Source of the DNA: Beijerinckia indica subsp. indica ATCC 9039
GTDB taxonomy: Bacteria; Pseudomonadota; Alphaproteobacteria; Rhizobiales; Beijerinckiaceae
Reading direction: 5' to 3'
DNA: 64,000 nucleotides
Assembly (NCBI RefSeq): GCF_000019845.1
Contig: NC_010581.1
Location: forward strand, 558,001 to 622,000
In this document: positions 54,355-63,550 of the stretch, in pieces
Layout: every line of letters starts with the position of its first letter
How positions within the stretch are numbered: position 1 is the first letter of the stretch
Notes under the pieces: generated by a model
What the model was told of the DNA's origin: nothing
The model's input: only the letters and a program-made list of their open reading frames with translations
The model's database searches: none
Translations under genes and position numbers: made by a program

Positions 54355-55464
54355 CTATTGCGTGACGATGGGTTGGCCTGCCGCATCATTGGGCGTCCAA
54401 TAATGGTCGAGCCCGAGGTCTTGAAGAGCTTGTTTGAGATATTTCGGCTCGAACCAACCGTCGACCGTGGTCGTATTCCGCAAAAGCCGATAGGCTTTTG
54501 CCTCGTTGATCTTTGTTGCATAGGCTGCAACCAGAAAGTCGTCGATCAGGGGGGATAGCCGCGATTTCAGAGGGACGTCCTGGAAATCGGCGCGAAAGAT
54601 CTCAAGGGGATAGCCGGAGCGCCCCCATATTTCATAGAGTGCGTCGCGGTGGTTTTCATCCGAGGCCCAGGCCGCTGCCTTGACCCAACTTTTGATAATG
54701 CGCGCGGTAATCTCTGGATGCGCCTGCTCGAAATCTTCCGTAACGAGCACATGAGAATGGCGTGTAAAGCCGAGATCATCGCCCTTGGTGGAATAAATGA
54801 TTTTGGCGATGCCTTTTTGTTCATAATCGATGAAATCCGCTTGGCCGAAAGCGGCATCTATGTCGCCACTGGCGAGTGCCGCTGCTGTCGTGCCAACGTC
54901 CATATTGATGAACTTGATGTCGGTTTCCTTTAGGCCATGCGCCGCCAGAATTTTATCGACGGGGATTTGCATGTTCGTGCCGCGAAATTGCGCGACCTTG
55001 CGGCCCTTCAGATCTTCGATTGTCGTTACGCCGGATTTCGAGGCGACCGCCAGATAGATATTGGCGCGCACGTCATTGGCGGCGAGAAGCTTGGTTTTGA
55101 GACCATTGGCACGCCCGATAATCGCCGGCAGATCGCCTTGCATCGCGAAATCGAGCTGCTTGTTGACGAGTGCCTCGTTGACTGCGGGGCCAGCGCCCTT
55201 GAAGAAAAACCATTCGATCTTGATGTCGGGATCGTTTTTGAATTCTTCTTCCAGATAATGTTCGGAATGAAGAACGGCGATCGTGCCGGAGCCGACAAAT
55301 TGGCGGTTGCCGACGCCAGTCGCGGCCACCCCGATGCGTATGGTTAGCGCTTCGGCGGCGTTCATTGAGGCAAAAAAGAGCGCCAGGAGAATTATGCTTG
55401 GAAGAAGGGTCGAAAAGACGCCTCCTCGCTTATGCCCGAAGCCTCGTCGATTGTGGATAGGCAT
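54355..55464 (-). CDS. Sulfonate/sulfate-ester-type ABC substrate-binding protein
   Basis: A 369-residue exported protein: signal LLPSIILLALFFASMNAAEA, then LTIRIGVAATGVGNRQFVG, KNDPDIKIEWFFFKGAGPAV, NKQLDFAMQGDLPAIIGRAN, LKGRKVAQFRGTNMQIPVDK and ALASGDIDAAFGQADFIDYE. This is the SsuA/AtsR pattern. It is the binding component for the two permeases and ATPase that follow, with a spacer of about 110 bp before the first permease. Confidence 0.9.
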   Translation of the reverse strand: MPIHNRRGFGHKRGGVFSTLLPSIILLALFFASMNAAEALTIRIGVAATGVGNRQFVGSGTIAVLHSEHYLEEEFKNDPDIKIEWFFFKGAGPAVNEALVNKQLDFAMQGDLPAIIGRANGLKTKLLAANDVRANIYLAVASKSGVTTIEDLKGRKVAQFRGTNMQIPVDKILAAHGLKETDIKFINMDVGTTAAALASGDIDAAFGQADFIDYEQKGIAKIIYSTKGDDLGFTRHSHVLVTEDFEQAHPEITARIIKSWVKAAAWASDENHRDALYEIWGRSGYPLEIFRADFQDVPLKSRLSPLIDDFLVAAYATKINEAKAYRLLRNTTTVDGWFEPKYLKQALQDLGLDHYWTPNDAAGQPIVTQ

Positions 55465-55603
55465 GCGGCGGCTTTCCACTTTCTCTAAGATTAATGGCTG
55501 CGGGCGGCACCCGAAAGTGGCATACACTTTCGGGCCGGTTCCGTTGCCTTCTCAAAAGAGCCGGGCATCCGATATGATTGCAAACGTTTGATGCCCGAAT
55601 GAT

Positions 55604-56542
55604 TCAAGCCGCTATGCTTGGGCTTCCTTGCACGCGTTCGCGGCTGCGTTGGCCATCAACAGAGACCGGGACCTCGCCAGCAATTGTCGTTCGGCGCACG
55701 ATGCGCGGCTGATCATCATAATCATCGACGGCGCGATGCAAGGTAGCGCGATTGTCCCAGATCGCTACATCGCCGACCGACCAGCGCCAGCGCACGGTAT
55801 TTTCCGGGCGCGTTGCATGATCATGCAGAATGCTGATGATCCGCTGTGAGTCGGCCGTTCCAAAACCGGTGATACGTTTCACGAAATGACCGATGATGAG
55901 CGAGCGCTTGCCGGTTTCCGAATGCACATGCACGAGCGGATGTTCGGCCTCGTAAACGGTCGAAGTGAAGATCTGTTTATACCGCTTTATGGCGCTTTCC
56001 GGTATATTGCCGCCGCGATCACCGACATAATCATATTCGTTGCTATGCACGGCCCAAAGCTTGTCGATGAAATCGCGAAAGACTTCCGGCAATTCTTCAT
56101 AGGCGGTTTCGGTGTTGGACCATGTCGTATCGCCACCGCGCTCAGGCACCACATGACCACGCAGAATGGAGATTTTGGGATAAGCAGCGCGGAATGTCAC
56201 ATCTGTATGCCAGGAGCTAGCGCGTTCGCCGCGCGCGCCATCCAGTTCGAGAATGGCCTGTGTGCCCTCGAGGGATGGCACCGTCGGATGCGGGACGAGA
56301 TCACCGAGAAGACGGCCAAAGCTTTCTTGTTCCACATCTGTCAGATGAGTCTGGTTGCGGAAGAAAATCACTTTATGCCGCAACAGAGCCTGACGGATAG
56401 CGGCGATAATGCTGGGCTGCAAAGTTGATGAAAGCGTGACGTTGGAAATTTCAGCGCCGATACGGCCGCCAACATGATGAATGTCGAGGTCGGGGATGGG
56501 CGCGTTTTCATGCTTCGGGAGAACCACTGTTGCCAGAGTCAT
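55604..56542 (-). CDS. Fe(II)/2-oxoglutarate dioxygenase, AtsK/TauD family
   Basis: A 312-residue non-haem iron oxygenase that would cleave the C-O or C-S side of an alkyl sulfate or sulfonate, releasing sulfate or sulfite and an aldehyde. The facial triad is visible: His112 and Asp114 in SSWHTDVTFRA, and His269 in DNRATLHRAVDDYDDQPRIV, with Arg in RRTTIAG for 2-oxoglutarate. The segment WAVHSNEYDYVGDRGG resembles alkylsulfatase AtsK more than TauD. Neighbouring sulfatase and binding protein support a sulfate-ester substrate. Confidence 0.88.
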   Translation of the reverse strand: MTLATVVLPKHENAPIPDLDIHHVGGRIGAEISNVTLSSTLQPSIIAAIRQALLRHKVIFFRNQTHLTDVEQESFGRLLGDLVPHPTVPSLEGTQAILELDGARGERASSWHTDVTFRAAYPKISILRGHVVPERGGDTTWSNTETAYEELPEVFRDFIDKLWAVHSNEYDYVGDRGGNIPESAIKRYKQIFTSTVYEAEHPLVHVHSETGKRSLIIGHFVKRITGFGTADSQRIISILHDHATRPENTVRWRWSVGDVAIWDNRATLHRAVDDYDDQPRIVRRTTIAGEVPVSVDGQRSRERVQGSPSIAA

Positions 56543-56746
56543 TTCAAAACTTCTCCGATGTTAGCCATCTGTGTCGCGCTATGCCAGTAAATGATATTTA
56601 GAATATGGACTTTGTCAAATACTGGATAGTTTAGAAATGATCATCAAAACACAGATGACGTAGCATCGAAGAAAAACGAATTTTCTGTAATAGGCCTCGC
56701 ACACAGACAATTATTTCTCATTTGCGATGAGGAAAACAAAATCGTC

Positions 56747-58207
56747 TTAATCATCGCGGCGCATCGCCCGAAGAGGCGCGGGATTGTCAGGTTCTGTGGT
56801 TGGTGCGGTCACGCCATAGTGATCGGCAAGTTCGTGACCCGTGAAGCCGTGCGTAAAGCTCTCAGTGATTTCGGGTAGCATAGTGCTGTTCCACTCGAGC
56901 CATTCGGCGAGAAGGCGATTGTAAATATCTTTGTGGCGCTCTTTCAGATTGACGCGTTCCAGCGGATCATCGACCACGTTGAAGAGAAAATCATTGTCCC
57001 GGATTTTGAGATATTTGTAATCGCCATCGCGCACTGCGCGCTGGGCATTGGCTTTGTAGCGCCAGAACAATTTGCGAGGGATAGCGGCTTTGCTTTCGCT
57101 CAGGAAAGGCAGCAGATTAATCCCGTCGGAGGGAAAATTTGGATCGGGTTCGCTCCCAGCGGCCGCTAAGAGAGTCGGCAGCCAATCCATGCTGATGCTG
57201 ACCTGATCGATGGTTTGATCTGCTTTGATCCGCGCCGGCCAAGAGACGAGGGCAGGGATGCGCAATCCGCCTTCGAGTAGTTCCGTCTTACGGCCGGTAA
57301 ACGGCCATGTATCGGCAAAACGCTCACCGCCATTATCGCTTGTGAAGATGACAATCGTATTCTCGCTGATCCCATTGGCTTGCAGAGCCTGCACAATGCG
57401 CCCGATTTGGAGATCCATCGCTGCGATCATGCCGCGATAGGTCGCTTGTGATCCGCCATCGAAGTCGAACAGGCGCGTCCCTGCCACACGCGCGGATTCC
57501 GCTTCATCCCCGGGCGCTTCCCAGGGCCAATGGGGCGCATTGAAATGCAGGCTGATGAAGAAAGGCTGGCCGGTTTTGGCTGAAGCGTTGATGGTTTCGA
57601 TGGCGCGGTCGCCGAGCAATTCCGTCAAATAACCGGTTTGGTGAACCTTTGTATCTTGATCCCACAGATCGTCCTGATCATCGGTGCCTTTGTGTGAATA
57701 ATAATCGACGGCACCGCCGCGAAAGCCGTAGAAATGATCATAGCCGCTTTGCAGTGGGCCGAAGTCCGGCAATGTGCCGAGATGCCATTTACCGATGAGA
57801 GTCGTGGTGTAACCTGCTTTTTTCAAAAGCGAGGGCAAGGTCGGGCGCTGCGGTGGCAGGCCGACATGGATATTGCCGGCGATCGGCTCCTCAAGGCCCA
57901 CCCGCTCGCGATATTGATAGCGGCCGGTGAGCAAAGCCGTCCGTGTCGCCGAGCAGACAGCGGAATTTGCGTAAGCCTGAAGCAAACGTGCTCCCTTGAG
58001 CCCGATGCCGTCGATATTAGGTGTGGAGAGATCGGGCCGTCCATAAATGGAAACATCCGCATAGCCGAGATCATCGGCAAGGATGAAGATAATATTCGGC
58101 GCTCTATCACCCGTTGCAGGCCGTGCGATCTGGGGCAAAGAAGTAACAGTCGCTGCCGCCGTTCCGATGAGCAGATTGCGGCGGTTGAAAGAAAAGAGAC
58201 CGGGCAT
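56747..58207 (-). CDS. Periplasmic type I sulfatase (arylsulfatase family)
   Basis: A 486-residue sulfatase. N-terminal Tat-like signal FNRRNLLIGTAAATVTSLPQ. Calcium-site residues are in NIIFILADDLGYADVSIYGR. The formylglycine motif is CSATRTALLTGRY (about residues 81-93), with Cys oxidised by the aerobic formylglycine-generating enzyme; Ala instead of Pro at the third place is accepted by the family. GKWHLG, HFNAPHWPWE and FTSDNGGERF complete the site. It hydrolyses a sulfate ester to free sulfate in the periplasm. It is the first gene of the minus-strand run and divergent from the MFS gene. Confidence 0.93.
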   Translation of the reverse strand: MPGLFSFNRRNLLIGTAAATVTSLPQIARPATGDRAPNIIFILADDLGYADVSIYGRPDLSTPNIDGIGLKGARLLQAYANSAVCSATRTALLTGRYQYRERVGLEEPIAGNIHVGLPPQRPTLPSLLKKAGYTTTLIGKWHLGTLPDFGPLQSGYDHFYGFRGGAVDYYSHKGTDDQDDLWDQDTKVHQTGYLTELLGDRAIETINASAKTGQPFFISLHFNAPHWPWEAPGDEAESARVAGTRLFDFDGGSQATYRGMIAAMDLQIGRIVQALQANGISENTIVIFTSDNGGERFADTWPFTGRKTELLEGGLRIPALVSWPARIKADQTIDQVSISMDWLPTLLAAAGSEPDPNFPSDGINLLPFLSESKAAIPRKLFWRYKANAQRAVRDGDYKYLKIRDNDFLFNVVDDPLERVNLKERHKDIYNRLLAEWLEWNSTMLPEITESFTHGFTGHELADHYGVTAPTTEPDNPAPLRAMRRDD

Positions 58208-58466
58208 GAGGGCTCCGCGAGGGCAAACAAGAAAATTATTAATTTATAATATCCATATACTAAATAGAAAATTATCGAAATCTTTTTCGACGCTTCGCGC
58301 TATAATCGGGGTTGAGGAGAGGGCGGTTTCCTGTCAGCACATCGGGGATGTGGAGTGCAGGTTGGCGGATCGCGGGGCTCGTTGATTGCGCGATCATGCC
58401 GTAAAATTGGCCGGTTTCGGATTTCGGACTTCACCTCCATCTTGCCTCGGATGAGACCATTAACTC
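58208..58466. promoter_or_regulatory. Divergent AT-rich promoter region, sulfatase / MFS
   Basis: A 259-bp spacer between divergent starts. The part next to the sulfatase is very AT-rich (about 58235-58280), similar to the spacers before the TonB receptor, tonB and the first binding protein. No clear palindrome is seen. Confidence 0.5.
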
Positions 58467-59711
58467 ATGCGCGATCTGATCATTCTTTTTTGTACGCGGA
58501 GTCTTCGCCTTTTCGCGTTTGGCCTTGTTTCTGTCATCCTCGTCTTCTTTCTCGCAGAACGCGGGTTCACGACGAGTGAGGTGGGATGGCTCTTGAGTTT
58601 GACCCTCATCGGCGATGCCGTGATTTCTCTCTTCCTGACGACACGAGCGGATCGCTGGGGACGACGGCGGACACTCATGGTTAGTGGCCTTCTCATGGTC
58701 GTCGCAGGCCTCGCCGTCATCACTACGGGAAATTTCTGGCTCTTGGCTTTGGCGATGACGATCGGGGTGATTAGTCCAGCCGGCAATGAAGTCGGGCCAT
58801 TCCTCGCCGTGGAACAGGCCGCCTTGGCCCATATCGTCACGCCTCATCAGAGAACGCATTATGTCGCCTGGTATAACGTCGCTGGTTTCAGTGCGACGGC
58901 GCTGGGGGCTTTGGTGGGGGGAATTTTGTCCGGCTGGTGGCAAGGAAAGGGTGTGCCCGCTCTCTCGAGCTACACATATCTGTTTGGGGTTTACGCCGGC
59001 GTGGGGTTGCTCCTCGTCATTCTTTCCATGCGCTTGAGTGATGCTGTCGAGGTCGAACATAACCCGGTCAAGAACCGTGGCCTGATCGCCAATTGGACGG
59101 GATTACATGAATCGCGTTCGATCGTGCTTCGCCTGAGTGCTCTCTTCGCTCTCGATGCCTTTGCCGGCGGCTTTATCGTGCAAAGCATTCTAGCCTATTG
59201 GTTTTACTTGAAATTTGGTGCGACGAACACCGAGCTGGGCGGCCTGTTTTTCGCGACCAATATTTTATCCGGTATTTCGGCCCTGGTGGCGGTGCCTTTG
59301 GCCAGGCGTCTGGGGCTCGTCAACACAATGGTGTTCACACACCTCCCATCGAACCTGCTTTTGATGGCCGTCCCCCTCATGCCGAATTTCCAGCTCGCCG
59401 TGGGGCTTCTCTTGCTGCGCCATCTGATCTCGCAGATGGATGTTCCTGCAAGGCAATCCTATGTGATGGCGGTGGTCGCGCCTTCCGAATATTCAGCGGC
59501 GAACGGCATTACCGCGACAGTCCGTTCCCTTGGCTCCGGGCTGGCGCCCTCCCTGGCCGGTGGTTTGCTGAGCGTTGCTCCCCTTGTCAACGCGCCTATT
59601 TTTTTAGCTGGCGGATTGAAGATTGTATACGATCTGGCGCTGTATCGTGGATTCAGCCATATCAAGCCGCCTGAAGAAATTGATGCCAAAACGGGCTCCC
59701 GGCCACGTTGA
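58467..59711 (+). CDS. MFS transporter
   Basis: A 414-residue protein with about 12 transmembrane helices. The MFS loop 2-3 signature is TTRADRWGRRRTLMVSGLL (about residues 52-70), with the symmetric LVAVPLARRLGLVNTM in the second half. Divergent from the sulfatase gene, it may export sulfate or a product of organosulfur breakdown, or import a related compound. Substrate not deducible. Confidence 0.9.
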   Translation: MRDLIILFCTRSLRLFAFGLVSVILVFFLAERGFTTSEVGWLLSLTLIGDAVISLFLTTRADRWGRRRTLMVSGLLMVVAGLAVITTGNFWLLALAMTIGVISPAGNEVGPFLAVEQAALAHIVTPHQRTHYVAWYNVAGFSATALGALVGGILSGWWQGKGVPALSSYTYLFGVYAGVGLLLVILSMRLSDAVEVEHNPVKNRGLIANWTGLHESRSIVLRLSALFALDAFAGGFIVQSILAYWFYLKFGATNTELGGLFFATNILSGISALVAVPLARRLGLVNTMVFTHLPSNLLLMAVPLMPNFQLAVGLLLLRHLISQMDVPARQSYVMAVVAPSEYSAANGITATVRSLGSGLAPSLAGGLLSVAPLVNAPIFLAGGLKIVYDLALYRGFSHIKPPEEIDAKTGSRPR

Positions 59712-59775
59712 TTTGTCATGGACGCGGCTGATCCCGTGTCCTGTATTGTCTCTGACCGATCGTGGTCATGACAGA

Positions 59776-60402
59776 TCACACGGAACGGAACCGCCAGACG
59801 CTGGTCTCCTTTTCAGAACTGTCCTCGATCGCGCGTGAAACGGGCACTCTGTAACGCGCCACACATTCCAGCTTTTCACGGGCGAGATAAGAGCGCCCCG
59901 GATCACCGATCAGGACGAGAGCGCCGCGTGTATGCAGCTTCTGGAGCCAGTCCGTGACGCGTGCCGCCATGTCGCGTTCGTAGGAAACATCCCCGGCAAG
60001 CACGACGTCCCAACCTTCATCGGTCCCGACGAGATCCTCTCCCCTTATCGTTAAGGCGACCGCATTCTCCGCCGCATTATGGTCGATGGCCGCAAGCGCG
60101 AAAGGATCGATTTCATTGGCTTCGACCCTTGCGGCTCCCGCCTTGGCGGCGGCAATGGCAATGAGGCCGGAGCCAGCGGCGAAGTCGAGCACCTTGCGGT
60201 TTCGGACCAGGCCGAAATTGTCGAGGATATAACGGGCGAGAGCCTGACCGCCGGCCCAGGCAAAAGCCCAAAAGGGTGGCGGCAATCGTATTCCATCACA
60301 AAATGCTTCCGCCTTTTCCCAAAGGTCGATCGCATCCTCGCTCATGCGCAAACGGATCTCCGGTACGAGTGGGACCGGAGACCATTCTGTATGTTGGATC
60401 AC
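59776..60402 (-). CDS. ETF beta-subunit lysine methyltransferase-like protein
   Basis: A 208-residue SAM enzyme with the pattern of bacterial ETFBKMT: PLVPEIRLRMSEDAIDLWEK, LPPPFWAFAWAGGQALARYI, SAM motif VLDFAAGSGLIAIAAAKAGA and VEANEIDPFALAAIDHNA, then VVLAGDVSYERDMAARVTDW. It trimethylates lysines of the electron transfer flavoprotein and related targets. The start shown is GTG 60402, but family similarity seems to extend about ten codons upstream, to possible CTG starts just after the lutC stop. It is on the same strand and 33 bp after lutC. Confidence 0.85.
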   Translation of the reverse strand: MIQHTEWSPVPLVPEIRLRMSEDAIDLWEKAEAFCDGIRLPPPFWAFAWAGGQALARYILDNFGLVRNRKVLDFAAGSGLIAIAAAKAGAARVEANEIDPFALAAIDHNAAENAVALTIRGEDLVGTDEGWDVVLAGDVSYERDMAARVTDWLQKLHTRGALVLIGDPGRSYLAREKLECVARYRVPVSRAIEDSSEKETSVWRFRSV

Positions 60403-60435
60403 GAAATTCGTGGCGTCGCGCAGGGGGAGCAGGGT

Positions 60436-61086
60436 TCAAGCGCCTCCGACAAGGATGACATGCAGAAAGCGCGGACCATGCGCGCCTTTCACGAGCTGGC
60501 CTTCGATATCGGTGGTACCGCTGGCGCCCGTGACGAAATTGACATTGCGCGGGATCGGCTGTCCAGTGGCCGCTTGCACATAATCTTCGAGATAGCCAAG
60601 GATGCGCGCGGCCTCGATGATGACAAGATGATGCAGCGGAAAGAAATCGAACAAAGTGGGTGAATGTGGGCCCGAATGAAAGATCAATGTCCCGGTTTCG
60701 GCCACACCCCAGAGCGCCTTGCCAACGGCGACCGGCGTATCCGACTTGACCTCCGCATGGAGTGTATATCCCGCCCAGTCGAGGCTTGTGAGAAAGGGAT
60801 CCGGCTGTAAAGCGATCTCTTTCGCAAGCCCCTGGGCTTTGAGATAACGATCGACGGCTTCAGGCACGTCGCCGGGCGTCGCGGCTTTATCGAGGCTTGC
60901 TCCGATCTTGGGAGACGTGAGCCTCTGCTCGAATAGGACGGGCAGGGCGCCTGCATCGAGAGCGGGCCGGCCGATGGCGGGATCGGCGACCAAGGTTTGG
61001 GCTTCCGCGAGGATCGTCGCGTCCTTTTCGGGCTTTGTGATAGTTGTTTGCCGGATACGGGCCAGAATGGCGTCGCGCGCGCTCAT
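60436..61086 (-). CDS. lutC: L-lactate utilization protein LutC (YkgG family)
   Basis: A 216-residue subunit of the LutABC L-lactate dehydrogenase. The LutC fold (LUD domain) is seen in ALWGVAETGTLIFHSGPHSP, LFDFFPLHHLVIIEAARI and PRNVNFVTGASGTTDIEGQL with GAHGPRFLHVILVG at the end. Its ATG overlaps the lutB stop as ATGA. The longer upstream frame is not conserved. Confidence 0.92.
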   Translation of the reverse strand: MSARDAILARIRQTTITKPEKDATILAEAQTLVADPAIGRPALDAGALPVLFEQRLTSPKIGASLDKAATPGDVPEAVDRYLKAQGLAKEIALQPDPFLTSLDWAGYTLHAEVKSDTPVAVGKALWGVAETGTLIFHSGPHSPTLFDFFPLHHLVIIEAARILGYLEDYVQAATGQPIPRNVNFVTGASGTTDIEGQLVKGAHGPRFLHVILVGGA

Positions 61087-62549
61087 GCCTGTGACCTCGC
61101 TTTCTTGTTTTGATGCTGTTTCCATTCTTCCATGAAGGTCCGCGGCGCGGGTTTCGGAAAATCGCGATAGCGCGTCCAGCCGGAGGCCAGCGGCATTGAA
61201 CTGATCCAACCCTGTTTGGCGAGGAGCCGCATGCCGCGCACGGCTATGGCGGTGCCGAGCCGATAGAGAAAGGGGTGGCGGGCGCCAAAGGACCAAAGAC
61301 CGAGGGATTGGCGCACGACTTGTGGCTCGAGCCCCTCGCGCCAGCTTTTTTCGCGCCAGCCACGGAGCAAGGTCGGCAAGGGAATATCGACCGGGCAGAC
61401 TGCCTGGCAATTGCCATTCAAAGTACAGGCTTCAGGAAGATCATGGGCCTTGTCGAGCCCGTCGAGCACCGGCGTGATCACAGAACCCATGGGGCCTGGA
61501 TAAGCGCCGCCATAGGCATGGCCGCCGATCTGGCGATAGACCACGCAATGATTCATGCAGGCTCCGCACCGCAGGCAGCGCAGCATCTCCTCAAGACCCT
61601 CGCCCAGCATTTTGGTGCGGCCATTATCGACGAGGACGATATGAAATTCCTCTGGTCCATCGCGATCGCCGGGCCGTTTGGGGCCACAATGGAAAGTTGT
61701 ATATTGAGTGAGATCCGCGCCGGTCGCCGAGCGCACAAGAAGACGCAGCAGCACCAAGGCATGCGGCATCGAGGGCACGAGCTTTTCAATGCCGGCGGTG
61801 ACAATATGGACGCGCGGAATTGTCGTGGTCAGCTCGGCATTGCCTTCATTGGTGACGGTGCAAATGGCGCCCGTATCCGCGATGAGGAAATTGGCGCCGG
61901 AAATGCCGACATCGGCGGCAAGGAAACGGCCGCGCAATTCCTCGCGCGCGCTCGCGACCATGGATTCGATATCGTCGCTGTTTTGCGGCCGATGATGATG
62001 AGTGCGAAACAGTTCGGCGACTTCCTCGCGGGTCCGATGCAAAGCCGGCCAGATGATATGCGAGGGCCGGTCATGGGCGAGCTGCACGATATGTTCGGCA
62101 AGATCGGTCTCGACGCGGGTAATGCCCGCCTCTTCGAGAGCATGCGGCAGGCCGATTTCCTCGCCGAGCATGGATTTGGAGCGGGTGACGCTTTTGGCGC
62201 CGGCCTTGCGGCAGAGATCGACGACAATGGCACAAGCCTCGTCGCTGCTTGAGGCCCAATGGACCTTGGCGCCGGACCGTATGGCATTGGCTTCGAACTC
62301 GACGAGATAATGGTCGAGATGGCTGATGACATGATCCTTGATGCGTTTACCAAGATCGCGCGCCTGTGCGAAGCCCGGCCAGGAAGCGACCGCCGCCGCG
62401 CGTTTCACGCGTGCTGTATTCGTCGTGCGATCGATGGCGATTTTCAGGCTTTTGTTGTCAAGCGCCTCCCGGACGCGTTCGTCGAAAGGAATGGCGAAAG
62501 GATTGTCCGCGCGGGATGAGGTCGCGGACTCTGGATGCGTGAGGCTCAT
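61083..62549 (-). CDS. lutB: L-lactate utilization iron-sulfur protein LutB
   Basis: A 488-residue protein with an N-terminal LUD domain (ISGANFLIADTGAICTVTNE) and a C-terminal ferredoxin-like domain with cluster ligands in LRCLRCGACMNHCVVYRQIG (about residues 333-352) and CTLNGNCQAVCPVDIPLPTL. It transfers electrons from lactate oxidation together with LutA and LutC. It begins five bases after the lutA stop. Confidence 0.95.
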   Translation of the reverse strand: MSLTHPESATSSRADNPFAIPFDERVREALDNKSLKIAIDRTTNTARVKRAAAVASWPGFAQARDLGKRIKDHVISHLDHYLVEFEANAIRSGAKVHWASSSDEACAIVVDLCRKAGAKSVTRSKSMLGEEIGLPHALEEAGITRVETDLAEHIVQLAHDRPSHIIWPALHRTREEVAELFRTHHHRPQNSDDIESMVASAREELRGRFLAADVGISGANFLIADTGAICTVTNEGNAELTTTIPRVHIVTAGIEKLVPSMPHALVLLRLLVRSATGADLTQYTTFHCGPKRPGDRDGPEEFHIVLVDNGRTKMLGEGLEEMLRCLRCGACMNHCVVYRQIGGHAYGGAYPGPMGSVITPVLDGLDKAHDLPEACTLNGNCQAVCPVDIPLPTLLRGWREKSWREGLEPQVVRQSLGLWSFGARHPFLYRLGTAIAVRGMRLLAKQGWISSMPLASGWTRYRDFPKPAPRTFMEEWKQHQNKKARSQA

Positions 62550-62554
62550 GGAAC

Positions 62555-63352
62555 TCAGCCCTCCTCGCCAATGGCCGGGCCGGAGCCCATGCCGGCCAGA
62601 ATTTCGGCGGTGTGAAAGGTGCGTGTCGCAGCGCCCCGCCGGTGCAGCTTGCCGGCCATGTTCAACAGACAACCGAGATCGCCGCCGAGCAGGAGGTCAG
62701 CTTTGGTGTCCTCGATATCGCGCGCTTTTTCATCGACAATGGCATTGGAAATGGCGGGATATTTGACGCAGAACGTGCCGCCGAAACCACAGCAAATGTC
62801 ATGACCGGGCAGCGGCGTGAGGCTCAGACCCTCGACGGAGGCCAGAAGCGCGCGTGGTTGCGCCTCGACGCCGAGCTGGCGCAGGCCGGAACAAGAATCG
62901 TGGTAGGTCGCGCTGGTGTGCAAAGTCACGCCCTTCGGCCTGAAACCGCGCACATCGACAAGAAAACTGAGCAATTCATAGGTGCGGGCGGCCAAGGCTT
63001 CCGCGCGTTGTTGCCAGGCGGGATCGCCCTGGAACAAGGGAGGATATTTCTTGATCATGCCGGCGCAGGAGCCGGATGGCACGACGACATAATCAAAGGA
63101 TTCAAACCCGGCAATGACATTGCGGGCCAGCGCGCGGGCATGATTGTCATCACCCGAATTATAGGCCGGCTGTCCGCAACAGGTCTGACTTTGCGGGACA
63201 TCGACCAGGCAGCCGGCCTGTTCCAGCAAGGATATGGCGGCAAAGCCGATGCGCGGCCGCACGAGATCGATGAGACAGGTAACGAACAGACCCACCTTTG
63301 GCGTGCCGGAGGCTTGGTCCTGATGCTGATTGTGCGGGGAGGCGGCTTGCAT
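62555..63352 (-). CDS. lutA: L-lactate utilization Fe-S oxidoreductase LutA
   Basis: A 265-residue protein with two CCG domains that bind iron-sulfur clusters: QTCCGQPAYNSGD (about residues 57-69) and DICCGFGGTFCVKYP (about 185-199). VGLFVTCLIDLVRPRIGFAA at the N-terminus is family-typical. It is the first lut gene; a hairpin separates it from the lactate permease gene. Confidence 0.94.
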   Translation of the reverse strand: MQAASPHNQHQDQASGTPKVGLFVTCLIDLVRPRIGFAAISLLEQAGCLVDVPQSQTCCGQPAYNSGDDNHARALARNVIAGFESFDYVVVPSGSCAGMIKKYPPLFQGDPAWQQRAEALAARTYELLSFLVDVRGFRPKGVTLHTSATYHDSCSGLRQLGVEAQPRALLASVEGLSLTPLPGHDICCGFGGTFCVKYPAISNAIVDEKARDIEDTKADLLLGGDLGCLLNMAGKLHRRGAATRTFHTAEILAGMGSGPAIGEEG

Positions 63353-63493
63353 GGCGGTCCATCTCGTTCAGAAGCGGATCGATAAGATCGCGGGCATTCA
63401 TCTACCCGGGGTCTATCGTCTTCATTGAAACGCAGGGAGGAAGTTAAACGCCCGATCACGCGTCAATTAAAGGCGTGTGTTTCAACTTTATCG

Positions 63494-63526
63494 TGATGGC
63501 GGCCCTACGGGGCGGAGCCGCCATCA
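63494..63526. terminator. Hairpin between lactate permease and lutA
   Basis: TGATGGCGGC (63494-63503) and GCCGCCATCA (63517-63526) form a perfect 10-bp stem. There is no strong T-tract, so it may be a processing or attenuation hairpin within an lldP-lutABC transcript rather than a full terminator. Confidence 0.6.
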
Positions 63527-63550
63527 GGTTTGGATACGGGCTTTACAGGT

